Shown here: positions 33,147-44,800 of the stretch, piece by piece | How positions within the stretch are numbered: the first letter of the stretch is position 1 | Layout: each line of letters begins with the position of its first letter | NCBI GenBank assembly: GCA_039621445.1 | Contig: CP154956.1 | Span: forward strand, 8,431,443-8,495,442 | Direction of reading: 5' to 3' | Source of the DNA: Euglena gracilis | Taxonomy: Eukaryota; Euglenida; Euglenophyceae; Euglenales | DNA: 64,000 bases | Position numbers and translations under genes: made by a program | Notes under the pieces: model-generated | What the model was told of the DNA's origin: nothing | Databases searched by the model: none | Seen by the model: only the letters and a program-made list of their open reading frames with translations

Positions 33147-33592
33147 TGTGTACCAGGCAGCCGTAAGGCCATGGTACTGTGTATGTAGGTATAAGCCTAC
33201 GGCCAGATATAGCTCTGAGCCCCATACACAGTACTATGCTAGGTGGTATTCCTACAGATGGCCAACGGGCTGAATTAGGAATACCTTAGCCTACTTCTGG
33301 TTCTCCTCTCCACAGGTGGTATTTTATTCCATTCTGGTCTTTGATTCAAGACTTGAGTTTCAAGTTGGATTTTTCTGATTTGAAGTCCTGAAAGGACAGC
33401 CAAGAACTTGGCATCGATTTCCGTAGCCCATAGGGCTCCTCCACCTGCCTTGTGCTCTGCATAAGCCCAAAGGCAATAAAAACTAATAGTTAAGTGAAAG
33501 ACTTTCTTTTTTGTTACTCTCCTGGTTCTGTTCCCACGGGAGGGTGTAAGTAGGCCGACAGGCAGTGGGAATAGAGTCAGGGGACGTACACT
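33147..33592 (+). repeat. Element N2 3' LTR (446 bp)
   Basis: Partner of 24668-25113. The CTTGT that follows is the right target duplication. Confidence 0.95.
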
Positions 33593-36500
33593 CTTGTTCA
33601 GGTCCTCAGTATACCAGTGTTCAAGGCTCTCATGATCCGTCAACACCAGTATCTGGACCAGGCTGCGGGCTATCCAGCTGCGGAATTTCTGGAGAATTAG
33701 CACAATGGCATATGTCTCCTTTTCGCGAATGCTCCATTTAACCTGTCCTTTCCCGTTGTCGCCCTGTAGCTTCCTGCTGAAGAAAGCCACAGGTCGGAGT
33801 TCATTCGCCGCATTATGCTGGCTAAGAACTCCGCCAACAGCGTAATCGCTGCTGTCGACCTCCAGGACATACGGTTTGTATGGATCCGCGATATCGAGAA
33901 CCACGTTCTCGAGGAGCACGTCCTTGATTTTATTCAAGGCCTCGCGCATTGGGTCATCCCAAATGACTTTTGCGTTATCGGGTGTCCGATTTTTGAGTTG
34001 TTGGGTTAGGGGTACCCCGATTTTCGCGAAATCTTTCATGTAAATCGCGTACTACTGGGCTAATCCCGAAAATCCCTTTAAATGCGTTAAGGTCTTAATG
34101 ACCTCAGGAGTCCATTTCTTAATGGCCTCCATCTTGCTGGGTGCGGCTTTACGCTGCCCGTTGCTCAGGATGTGCCCGCAAAACTTAATAATTTTGCGGA
34201 ACAGGTGCATTTTGGAACCCTTCGTAAAAAGCACATGCTTTTGGAACGCGGTTAATACCGCCCGCACATCGCGATAATGCGGGTCGTGGATATCCTCGCC
34301 CGATTCCGCGGATGGCGGTTCGGTTCCCACCAGTACATCATCGATGTACACCAGAGCAAACGGTAAATCGCGCAAAACCTACTGGATCATGCGTTGAAAC
34401 ATGGCTGGGCCATTCTTAACACCCATGGGGAGTACCGTCCATTGGTACACACACTTGGCTGTCACGAATGCCGTGTACGGTTGCGAATCAGGATGCAAAT
34501 GCATCTGATGGAAACCGTCTTCCAGATCAAAGATTGACCACAACCGGTTATCCGATTCCTTTGTGATCAAATCCTCGATCAGCGGTAACGGGAAGGGGTC
34601 ATCCTTCGTTTGGGAGTTCAGGTACCGGTAATCCAGCACCAGTCTCCACTTCTTCTGACCAGACTGGTCAGCGGGTTTAGGCACCACAAAAGCTTGTGAT
34701 GTCCACTCGCTCTTGGAAGGGATAATCCACTTCCGCTGGATGAGCTTCTCAATCATCTCGTTGAGAGCCTGCTCGCGTTCACCCGAGCAACGGAAGAATT
34801 TCCGGTGCATAGGTTTAGCGCCATCCTTGAGCTCGATTTTGCAAACACCGAACGGACCGCGAATCGCGGGGTCGATGTCGCAGGCGTAAACTGGATTTTC
34901 CAGTACACCATGTAGTTCGCGAGTAATTCGCGAACAATAGTCAGCAGACTTGGGGGGTTGGTCCGCACTCTCAATGACCGCAGAAATCTGCGTTGAGGGT
35001 GTGGTATCCCCATTGTTACCAAGGTATCTTGGCACACGCAAATCGGATATTCCGAATGCGTCGAAGAAACAAACGCGAAAAATGATTTCTTTGACAGGTG
35101 GTAATAATATACCACAAAAATCCTCGAATAGTGGTACATCAGCGGGTAAATCCCACCAATGAAAACACACATAGGATAGCTGGTGAAACCAATCCGCATT
35201 CGGATTGACCGGTATGAGGAGATCTCCTCGCGCTTCATCGCGGAGGATTTTCTCCACCACATCCGGGATAAGCTTTGGGGGAGGATGCATCCACAGCACC
35301 GTATCACCCCAGAATTTAAGAAATGCGTTGGTATGTCGCGACCAATATCGCGACAAGCGCGCATGCGCTTTTGATGAAAACACATCAATTTCCAACGGCA
35401 AATCGAAGGAATCAGCCAAAACCGCGATTTTGGAGAACCATTACTCCAAAATACGGTATTGACCAAAATTAAATGCATTCCATACACGCATCGCGTATGT
35501 GTCGACCTGATTCGCGGGTTGAAGGGCGGTAACGCAATTCAAGGATCCGCAAACATAGGTCAAGGGTGTGTCATCCACACTCCCAAGGGGCATTCCCAAG
35601 GGTTGATGGTTTGGATGGGTACATACCCAGTCCATATCATGCCAGATGGAGGTGGGGGAGGTGTGTGACACGGATTTAGCGGTCCCAAACAACAAGGCAA
35701 TACCTCGTTGTTGGAGCACTTGATGTACGGTCGCGCATTGCGATCCGCAACCAAGTGTATGGGTGCGCGAAATCGGGATTAGTGTTGGTGTTTGGACTAA
35801 ACATCCACAATCGAAATCTGGCTGGGCGGAAATTCTCCTACAGCGCACACATTGGAAGGAAGTGTCGGAGTAGTGGTCCTGGTCGCGCATGTTGGTCTGG
35901 TGGGGGGGTGCGTAAAAGTTGGTATGCGCTTTTGTAGCTGCTGGGGGGTGTACAGATGTATCTGAAAGCGATACATCAGGTGGAAAACGGGGTATTGGTG
36001 CAGCTGGGCGACTACTCGACACCGTGATCACTTCAGGCCTTTGGGCTTTTGTCTTGTAACCCAGTGGAACGAGGGGGGTACCGCTACTCGCTTGCCCTGC
36101 CTCATGGGGAACGGAAGTTTGTATGGTAATGGGCAGGGGGTGAACGTTCTCGGTACACCCGGTGTGGAAAACGTTGGTTGGTGTGGTTGGTAACGGGGTA
36201 AAAGTTTTCGAAAACGGTGTGGAAAAATTGGTGGCTGTCGCGGTTGACGCCACGGGTGATGAAGGTTTGGAGGGCAATGAAGAGAGTGGTGATGTGCACA
36301 AACCGTGGGAGTGGCAATCCACTACCAGCCGGTGCTGACGTAAAAAGGGGTATCCCAGAATTACGTCAGAACCATGGATTCCGGATTCGTATCCCCAGGT
36401 ATCCGGAAAGGTTTGCGGTTGGGGGGGGTGTGAGTGGTGCTTGGGGATGAGGGGTAGAACTATGTCCAAAAAGCATCCCAAGTCACCACCGCACATGGGG

Positions 36501-36906
36501 GTGTTGTCAGCCGTCGTAATTTTGATCGGCTTCTTGGCTTTCACCAAGAGGGGGGTTGGTATCAACCCGAACCGAAAAAGTAGTGCAATGCGACAACCAG
36601 TGTCAATGAGAATTTTGACTTTTGCACAAAAACTTTGGATTTTGATTTCCGCTTGGACCAAAAGTTCCATGGGGGTAAGCAAAGTGAAGGGTCTGGCGAA
36701 AATACGTTTTCTTGCCAGCTGTCCCATGAACCCTTTCCTACTTTGCACAACATTCCGAGCGGAAAGTTGCAGTGGGGGGTAGGGGACCCGAAAATTTTCC
36801 GGGTACCGACCAGAAAGGCAGATGGGCAGGGGGGGCAGGGTTGATCAGGTCCTACCCCCATCTGTTCATCAGCCCAGAGGTCCGTGCCCTCGGTCCTCGG
36901 GCTCCC
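33593..36906 (-). pseudogene. Element N1 pol, 5' part: protease, Dam-like domain, reverse transcriptase, RNase H
   Basis: Opens in frame after the TAG at 36907-36909. The protease (ILIDTGC, about 36595-36612) follows a frameshift near 36670. Next are a Cys cluster (FQCVRC, DFDCGCL, GCGSQC), the Dam-like domain (EIDVFSSKAHARL, LWMHPPPKLI, ADWFHQL; about 35180-35400), reverse transcriptase (LVLDYRYLN, FDLEDGFHQMHL, YIDDVLVG) and RNase H ([33 protein letters not shown]). In-frame TAG codons near 34380 (a Trp in H) and near 34050 (a Tyr in F) break it. N2 sits after the DLNK codons; pol resumes at 24667. Confidence 0.9.
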
Positions 36907-36909
36907 CTA
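36871..36909 (-). promoter_or_regulatory. Gag2 stop (TAG) and stem-loop, putative readthrough signal, element N1
   Basis: Same arrangement as in A and H: TAG at 36909-36907, 8-base spacer, 8-base stem with a six-base loop (one mismatch in this copy), outer AGCCC/GGGCT pairing. The first Met codon of the pol frame is again 48 nt downstream. Confidence 0.6.
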
Positions 36910-38587
36910 CTCCAGGTCCGAACCGGCCGAATAGCCGGCTATGGGCCTTTTAGAGGTATAAACTGATTTCAACGTGCGCACCGCCATGCGGGCCTCGTCG
37001 AAATCGGTATCCGTGGTCTCATCCCCCTCCCTGCCCGAAGCCGGGGTGTCATCCTCCAAACAAGATATCTTGAAACCGACTTTATGGCGGTTGGAGGAGT
37101 GACCCTTGTCACCGCGATTCATACCGCGATGACGTTGGCCAGGGCGGGGAGAGAACGAGAACGCGGACATTTGGATGAGTGGTGATCACTCGATCCACAA
37201 ATCGAACACCGAAGTTTGTGTCGCGAGTCTGGGTAACGGGGGGATCGGTTTCCCGATTTCCCGTCAAACCGTCGTGGTGACTGGGTATCCCGTCGACCAT
37301 GACCGGTGTATCGGGGTTTTCCCGATGACGCTCGCGAAGGAGATGACCCGCTTCGCGAACGCGATCGCGGTGTCTGGCGATGAGAATCACGCTTCTTGGC
37401 CGTGGCACCGGGTGACCTACCCCGAGGGGTACCGTGTTTCCGCTCATCGCGGAACGGGATCCGGGGGCTAATACCACCGGAACGGGGCTCCGAAGACCGT
37501 GAATTGCCCGATTGGCGTGAAAACGCGGAGGAACCCGAACCTCGTGATGAGGTCGAGCCTCGCGGACTCTGAATACGCTTTCGCGCTTCAGGTTTAGGAC
37601 ATTCCCGAGACATATGTCCCGATTTGTTACACAAAAAGCACACTTTATCCGTGGCTTGGTCCGAAGAACGCGGGTATCGCGTTTTTGATCCCGTGGTGGG
37701 TGAAGTAGGTGAAACCGGTGATTTTTGCAATGCGTTTACCGAACCAGCCGGTAATCCAGCGGTTGGGTGTGCGGTATACGCGGATTGAATTTGACCAAGA
37801 AGCTGTGATGGCTTCAATTGCTTGGAAACGTAGTTCCAGCGTTGGTCAAGAGTCATTGGATGACTCGCCAACTCCTCACGGTGGATATCGTTGATGAGGC
37901 TAGGCGTGAAATGCATGAGAACAGCGTCAAACTGTTCGCGCATTTGCTTTTCACTGAGTTCATCCACTTCAGCGGCAAGTCCCAACAATTTGGCATACCA
38001 AAGGTCAAAGGACTTCCACTTGCGATCGGGTGGGGCGCATTGCCGCCACTTGGTCTCCAGGGTAATCCTAGCGACCAAACTTGAACTGGTGGAAGCGTAT
38101 TGCTCCACCAGGTCATCAAAGGAAACGCGGTAGCGAATGACGAGTTGTCGCGCGCGCTCCTTCTCATCCCTAGGGAGGCAATCGATGAATTCCATCTTGA
38201 TCACCTCCGGGTTTGTGTCCTGGGTTGGCCCCTTCAATGCCCAGTAGTACTCCCAGTCCCGGAAAAACTGTCTCCATGTGGTTGGATCACCATCCCACTG
38301 GGGTTTCACCTTATTAGCGATTGCGATGGTGCCCTTGAAGTCTTTCTGAAAAACCCGTTGGCCCTCGGTGGTATTCCGTGGATTCGGGCCCGGGTACGCT
38401 CGAGCACCAAGCGTATCCTTTCCGGATTCTTGTCGGAATCGCGATATTTCTGGTGAAGGTGAATCCTGGTACCGGAAATCCGGTCGCAAACCCTGTTGGT
38501 CACCCGTAATAGGGAGACTCTCCGGTGTGGGGGTATGTCGCGCATGCAACATGTGACCCACTCCCGGTGTGTACGGGTTTGGCTCAT
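36907..38587 (-). pseudogene. Element N1 gag2 with two CCHC knuckles
   Basis: ATG at 38587 (MSQTRTH). The core (KPQWDGDPTTWRQFFRDW, LVEQYAS, LETKWRQ, LMHFTPSLINDI) and knuckle 1 (CFLCNKSGHMSREC) lie in one clean frame of 480 codons that starts just downstream. Knuckle 2 (CSICGSSDHHSSKC) lies near 37170-37215. After that a shift leads into the last part (FKISCLEDDTPASGREGD ... GSDLE), which ends at the TAG. Near-complete, with about two frame changes. Confidence 0.85.
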
Positions 38588-40887
38588 TCCACGCACAAGC
38601 ATGGAATGATGGATTTCTTGGTGGAGACTTGGCAGAATCGCCGTGTTCTCCGAAAATTTGGTTCCCGTACTGGGAAATTCATCCGAAAACTGGGTTTGGG
38701 TTGTGGACAAGGCCAATGGTGGCACAATTCGCGGAATCGCGGATTGTGACACTCGGGACACGGGTGGTGGTGGTGCATGTGCACCCAGAGCCGGGTTATG
38801 AAAACGCGACTCTGGAACATTTGGCGCATCTTCGGCAATGCATACTGCCGAATTGCGGTGTGAAACCCGCTGTTGGTTGGACACATTATCTAAACCCACA
38901 GACAAGTCATGCACACTTTGCTCCAAATGCTCAACGAATTGGAGTTGGCCGCAAATACGGTCAACTTGATCCTCCAAAGCGCGAATACACTTGCGGTAAC
39001 GGGAAAAGTCATCCAAGTGCGGAATCCTTTCGGAAATTCCGGTTACATCTTGGACAAGTTTCCCGTGAGACATATCCAATAATTGGAGTTGTCCCATTAA
39101 TGCTTTTACAGCATTTCAGAGAATCTGCAAAGGTGATGTCACCTTGGTTGGTGTGGTGGTGGGTGCAACCGGTGCAGGGTTATCCGACAACACGGTTGTA
39201 GTACCCATGGGCAAATTTCCAGGTTGTGGGTTATCCAACAACGCTGAAATTCGCTCATCCAACCTGGTAATCTCACTTTGCGTGGATCGGGCATTCCGAT
39301 TCACCGATTCCTCAAGCCGTAATAGGCTGTTGCAGAAATCTTGCAAGGTTTCCTGATTGTTAGTGAGCATTTTGTTATAAAATGCCTTGAAATTAGGGTT
39401 TTCGGTAATCCGAGAACTGGAACCTGCAGGTAGAGACTGCATTTCCGTTACTTTGGTAGACACCGATGCATACCGGGTCTGGAGTTCTCCAATAGCAGTC
39501 TGAATGCCGCTAATGTCCGGAACTCGGTGGGAAAGTGCGGAATAGCTTTGTTGCAAACCCGCAATGGCCGAGTTAATCCCGCCAATGTCGGATTGCAACT
39601 GCAACTGCAGGGAATCCTGCCGTTGTGCCATTTCCGCGACTTTCGCCCTCAGATTGGATAATCCAACCCGATTCGCGTCACAATAGCAGGTTTTCTGCTC
39701 CAAACGGGAAAGTCGCTCCTCCAACTGCCGCACATACGTGTGGGGAGCAAAATTCTCGTTGGCTTGTGACTGGAATTGCCGAAACTTTTCCGTTTCATCG
39801 GACAACTGATAATGCGGTGTTGCGATTCATGGAAAGTTGCGGACAGTGTGGAGAAATGGTCCATAGACACAAATCCACCACTGCTGGATGTTGCAGACGA
39901 GGAATCTCGTGCATGCAACTGTTGTTGCAAATGCAACAACGCGGATGAACAGGACTCCATTTGTCCCGATAACCGTTGTAGTGAGTCATGCAAGTGCAGA
40001 AACTTGGAGTCATTCCTCGTTTCCGCTTCATGCATTCATTCACTAATTTGCCGGAAGTGTTGCGGGAGTTGTTGGCACATTTTGTCAAAGGTTTCCCGAA
40101 AGTTTGCAAGGTCAATACCCGCACTTTCGAAATTCCTCTGGCAATATTTGCCAACTTCCTGCAAGTAATTCCAGCAGAATTCCAGCTTGGTGAAGACATG
40201 TTTTTGGTTGTCCTCATCGAACTGGAGCACTTTGTTCAGTGCGGTTGCACAATCCGCAACGCATTGTTGCACATGGTTGAACTGCCTCACAAGGGGGTGA
40301 TCCCCTGGAAGCCGAGCAACGATATCCTGCACATCCTCAGCAGTGAGGAGCTCACCAGTGCCCTTCCCATAGTCATCCATGGGTTGGGATGTACCGGAGA
40401 ATTCCGGCACCACGAGGCGAGTCTCCGGTTGCCAAGGTGGTGCGGGATAGCACCCGATATCGGGGGGTGGTGGCAAAGCTCTGTAAGGGCTTGCCGGTGG
40501 AAGAGCCGGTGGGGGTTGAAAGAAACACGGGGTTTCTAGCCCACCATCACCAGAGAAGCCCGGTGGCGGAATCACCACGGGTCTCTCCGGTGTGTGCAGC
40601 TGCACCATTGCCGCAGACAGAGGCGGATACCCCCGTTGTGGCAAGGTGAGTGCGGAAGAGGCCGCATTAGCCTCTGAAGCCAATGATGTGGAGGGCTCAT
40701 CGCCGACCACTGTCAATGACGACAAGTGTTGCAATTGTGACAATTGAATCAATTGTGCCTCATCGGCGTGGGAACTGGAAGCACTTTCACATAAAAGCTT
40801 CCAATCCCCAGTTTCTTGGTCAATGTCTTGCAATGATGCCTGTAATAAGGCATAATTGAATTGATGGTTGGGGCCTGTGCTTTGCAT
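38585..40887 (-). pseudogene. Element N1 gag1: coiled-coil protein (broken)
   Basis: ATG at 40887 (MQSTGPNHQ). The N-terminal Pro-rich part and conserved VQQCVADCATALNKVLQFD block are followed by an in-frame TGA near 40033 and a frameshift near 39810. Then comes the coiled-coil part (LEERLSRLEQKTCYCD, DIGGINSAIAGLQQ), another stop near 39116, and the C-terminal part. Diverged from H but collinear. Confidence 0.78.
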
Positions 40888-41090
40888 CTTTCTGATGACA
40901 AAAGCAGCAAAAACCCACAAAACTAAGCAGTTGTGCTGGCACCAGAGGGGCTGTAACGGGTAATACCGTACAGAGCCTTCCGGAGCCTGCTCGTCTGCTT
41001 AGACGTTGACTAGAAGCCGGGAGCTGACGCTGCGACCGTGTAATAACGGTGCAGGTGCTCTCCGCTGCCAGTCAGCGTAGGATCGAACCA

Positions 41091-41101
41091 ATCTGCTACC
41101 A
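41091..41101 (-). other. Element N1 primer-binding site
   Basis: TGGTAGCAGAT on the minus strand, abutting the 5' LTR and followed by TGG, TTCGAT and CC, a T-arm-like continuation. The leader 40888-41090 holds no gene. Confidence 0.8.
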
Positions 41102-41416
41102 AGTGTACGTCTGATTCCCAATTCCCCTTTCCCAATTCCCGAAAGCCTTCGCTTTCGCCTTGGCGCACCTACTTGGGAACTGAAAATCAGAGTGACAGAA
41201 AATCCCTTTTCCCACTTCCCAAGAAGCAAAACACAGAGCAATGCAGGGAGGACGGACTGGATAACCAAGTCCGGTCCGATGGAAACGAAGGAAAAGGTAT
41301 AAAGAAGAATACCACCTGTGGAGAGAGAAGGGGCACCCATTAGGAGATCCTAATAGGATCTGCTTCCATCCTAACTTCCTCAACGGAAGGGGACAGAAGC
41401 ATACGCCTGGTACACA
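41102..41416 (-). repeat. Element N1 5' LTR (315 bp)
   Basis: Partner of 18919-19233; same length, same ends. Followed by the GAAAC duplication at 41417-41421. Confidence 0.95.
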
Positions 41417-41797
41417 GAAACCCGTTCACCACGACGGTTTGACGTTCGAACGGAATACCGTTCCCCCCGTTATGCGGAATCCCGCCACAAATCCCGTTGT
41501 TCACTTTGCGGTTCCAAAGATCACCACTCATCCAAATGTCCCAGATCTCGTTCCGCCCGGCCCAGCTACGGAAATCGCGGTAAGCGCCGCGATGACCGTG
41601 GTTACTCCTCCAACCGGCAAAAAGTCGGTTTCAAGATATCTTGTTTGGAGGAGGACACCCCGGCTTCGGGCAGGGAGGGGGATGAGACCTCGGACGGGGA
41701 ATTTAATGAGGCCCGAATGGCGGTGCGCTCATTAAATTCCGTCTATTCCACCAAAATCTCCGTTGCCGGCTATGCGGCCGGTTCGGACTTGGAGTAG
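41417..41797 (+). CDS. Element H gag2, second part (second CCHC knuckle, C-terminus)
   Basis: The frame that starts with the GAAAC duplication is open to TAG at 41795-41797. It contains the second knuckle CSLCGSKDHHSSKC (about 41490-41532), an Arg-rich stretch, FKISCLEED, PASGREGDE and the terminal GSDLE. This is the 3' end of the gene interrupted at 18918. Confidence 0.85.
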   Translation, partial: ETRSPRRFDVRTEYRSPRYAESRHKSRCSLCGSKDHHSSKCPRSRSARPSYGNRGKRRDDRGYSSNRQKVGFKISCLEEDTPASGREGDETSDGEFNEARMAVRSLNSVYSTKISVAGYAAGSDLE

Positions 41798-41833
41798 GGG
41801 AGCCCGAGGTCCGAGGGCACGGACCTCTGGGCT
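41795..41833 (+). promoter_or_regulatory. Gag2 TAG with 8-bp stem-loop, putative readthrough signal, element H
   Basis: TAG 41795-41797, spacer GGGAGCCC (41798-41805), stem arm 41806-41813 pairing perfectly with 41820-41827 across a six-base loop. An outer pairing of 41801-41805 with 41829-41833 leaves one bulged T. Pol is in the same frame and its first ATG is at 41843. Known: gammaretroviruses read through a UAG between gag and pol with a structure eight bases downstream. Confidence 0.65.
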
Positions 41834-44800
41834 GATGAGCAGATGGAGGTAAGACCTGATCAACCTTACCCCCCCTGCCCATCCGCCTTCACGGTCAGTA
41901 CCCGGAATTATTTCGGGTCCCCTACCCCCCACTCCACATTTCCGCTCGGAATGCTGAGCAAAGTAGGAAAGGGTTCATGGGAGAGCTGGCATGCAAACGT
42001 ATTTCCGCCAGACCCTTCACTTTGCGTTCCACCAACGGAATTACTCGTCCAAGCGGAAATCCGCATTCAAAATTTCTCCACCAAAGTCAAAATTCTCATT
42101 GACACTGGTTGTCGCATTGCACTGCTCTTTCGGTTGGGGTTGATACCGACCCCGCTCTTGGTAAGCGCCAAGAAACCGATCAAAATTACAACCGCGGATA
42201 ACACCCCCATGTGTGGTGGTGATTTGGGATGTGTGCTCGAGATACTCTTGCCCATCATTCCGAAGCATCACTCACAACCCCCACAATTACAACATTTTAC
42301 CAATATTTGGGGTTACGAGTCCGGAATTCACGGGTCTGACGTAATTTTGGGATACCCATTTTTACGCCAGTACCGATTGGTTGTGGATTGCCACTCCCAC
42401 GGTTTGCACACAGCACCCACCACTTCATTAACACCCAAACCACCATCACCGTTGACATCCGCCATGATGACCACCACTTTTCCAACACCGTTACCCACAA
42501 TGGCAACACCGTTATCCACCACACCAACAACCGTTTTCCACACCCGGGGTACGGAGAAAGCCTCCCCCCTGCCCAATGACACACCAACATGCGTTCCACA
42601 TGAGGCAGGGCAAGCGAGTAGCGGTACCACTGCCGTTTCACTGGGTTACAAGCCGAACGTCCAAAGGCCTGAAGATATATCGGTGTCGAGTAGTCGCCCA
42701 GCTTCACCACCACACCGATGCCCACCAGTTGTGCCGAATCCAGGCACACCTGTACAAGACCCACCGGCTAATGCCATCGACACCCACTTACACGCACACC
42801 TGTCACACCATTACACTTCCTTCCAATGTGTGCACTGCAGGAGAATTTCCACCCAATCGGATTTCGATTGTGGATGTTTAGTTGAAAATCCGACACTAAT
42901 CACAATTCCGAATACGGAATCCACACGCCATGATCCACTTGGTTGTAGCCCGCAATGCGCGGAGACACACCGAGTGCTCCAACAACGCGGATTAGCCTCG
43001 TTGTTTGGAAACGCGAAAAGCGTCATTCCTAATTACAATCGCGATTACACTTGGTACGGATTTGATGCGGAATGGGGAGACCCCCAACCTGTCCAAACAC
43101 CCTTGAGATCAACCCTTGAGGTAGTGGAAGACAACCCGCATGTTTGTGGATCCATTCATTGTGTTTCGACACTCCTACCCAGAAATCGGGTGCATGAATA
43201 CGCGAAACGCGTATGGAATGCTTTCAATTTTGGTCAATATCGCATTTTGGAACGATGGTTTTCCAAAATCGCGACATTGGCTGAATCTTTTGATTTGGCA
43301 TTGGAAATCGATGCCTTCTCATCCAATGCACATGCCCGTTTGCCACGCCATTGGTCACAACACTCCAACGCATTTGATAAATTTTGGGGTGATACGGTGT
43401 TATGGATGCACCCTCCCCCAAAACTTATCGAATGTGCGGTTGAGAAAGTTCTGCGGGATGAGGCCCGTGGAGTTATTCTCATACCCATCATTCCGGAAGC
43501 GGAATGGTTCACCCAACTATCGTATGTATGTTCTTATTGGTGGGATTTACCCACAAATGTACCGATTTTTGAGGATTTTTGTGGTAAAATATTACCACCC
43601 TTGCAAGAAATCATTTTTCGGGTATGTTTCTTCGATGCATTCGGTATGTCCGAATTCGCGGTGCCGAGAAATCTCGGTAGCCCCAGGGATACCCTGGTGG
43701 TTTTCGCAGTCATTGAGAGTGCAGGTCAGCATCCTAAGTCAGCTGAATTCTGTTCGCGGATCACCCGCGAATTTCACGGTGTGCTGGAAAATCCAGTATA
43801 CGCGTGCGACATCGACCCCGCGATACGCGGTCCGTTCGGTGTCTGTAAGATCGAGCTTAAGGATGGAGCCAAGCCAATGCACCGGAATTTTTTTCGTTGT
43901 TCGGGAGAACGCGAAAAAGCTCTCAATGAAATGATTGAGAAGCTTATTCAGCGCAAGTGGATTGTACCCTCGAAAAGCGAGTGGACATCCCAAGCATTTG
44001 TCGTTCCTAAACCCCCAGACCCCTCAGGTCAGAAGAAATGGAGGCTGGTGCTGGATTACCGGTGCCTGAACTCCCAAACAAGGGATGATCCCTTCCCGCT
44101 CCCCCTGATCGAGGATTTGATCACCAAACAATCGGAAAACCGGCTGTGGTCAATTTTCGATCTGGAGGACGGTTTTCACCAAATGCACTTGCACCCTGAC
44201 TCCCAACCATACACGGCATTCGTGACATCAAAGGGTGTGTTACCAATGGACGGTACTCCCCATGGGTGTTAAGAAGAATGGTCCAGCCATGTTTCAGCGC
44301 ATGATCCAATGGGTTCTACGCGATTTACCGTTTGCCATTGTGTATATCGATGACGTGCTGGTGGGACCACCACCATCCGCAAAATCGAACGAGGATATCC
44401 TCGTCACACACTTCCACCATGTTTGCGCGGTATTAACCGCTTTTCAAAAACATGTGCTTTTCGCGAAAGGCGCGAAAATGCATTTGTTTCGGATTCTCAT
44501 AAAATTTTGCGGTCACATCCTCAGCAATGGACAGCGGAAAGCCGCTCCGAGTAAACTCGAAGCCATTAAGAAATGGACCTCTGAGGTAATCAAAACGATT
44601 ACTCACCTCAAAGGATTTTTGGGATTAGCCCAATACAACGCGATTTATATGAAGGACTTCGCGAAAATCGCGATACCCCTCACCAAACAGCTCAAAAACC
44701 GGGCTGTTGACAACACCAAAGTCATTTGGGATGACCAAATGCGCGAGGCCCTTGAGAAAATCAAGGTTTTGCTTTTGGAAAATGTTGTCCTCGAAATCGC

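Larger units (their letters stand above)
24668..33592 (+). mobile_element. Element N2: 8.9-kb non-autonomous, gag-only LTR element nested in N1
   Basis: Equal 446-bp LTRs (24668-25113 and 33147-33592, about two differences by eye), flanked by CTTGT at 24663-24667 and 33593-33597. A primer-binding site and a polypurine tract are both present. It encodes a gag1-gag2 fusion and a relic of the protease linker, but no protease core, reverse transcriptase, integrase or accessory frame. About 3.5 kb of non-coding DNA fills the rest. Its LTR and 3' region are closest to element F, so F-type elements are the likely source of its enzymes. Confidence 0.95.
18919..41416 (-). mobile_element. Element N1: 13.6-kb gypsy element nested in H gag2, itself split by N2
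   Basis: Equal 315-bp LTRs at 18919-19233 (3') and 41102-41416 (5'), both on the minus strand, flanked by GAAAC at 18914-18918 and 41417-41421. A polypurine tract adjoins the left LTR and a primer-binding site adjoins the right LTR. Removing N1 and one GAAAC rejoins the gag2 frame of H. N1 holds gag1, gag2, pol and both accessory frames. Excluding N2 it is about 13.57 kb. The two LTRs differ at about seven sites by eye. Confidence 0.96.

Noticed and set aside
41080-41101. tRNA-like sequence (TGGTAGCAGAT followed by a B-box-like word)
   Set aside because: It abuts an LTR and has no A-arm, anticodon arm or cloverleaf; it is a primer-binding site.
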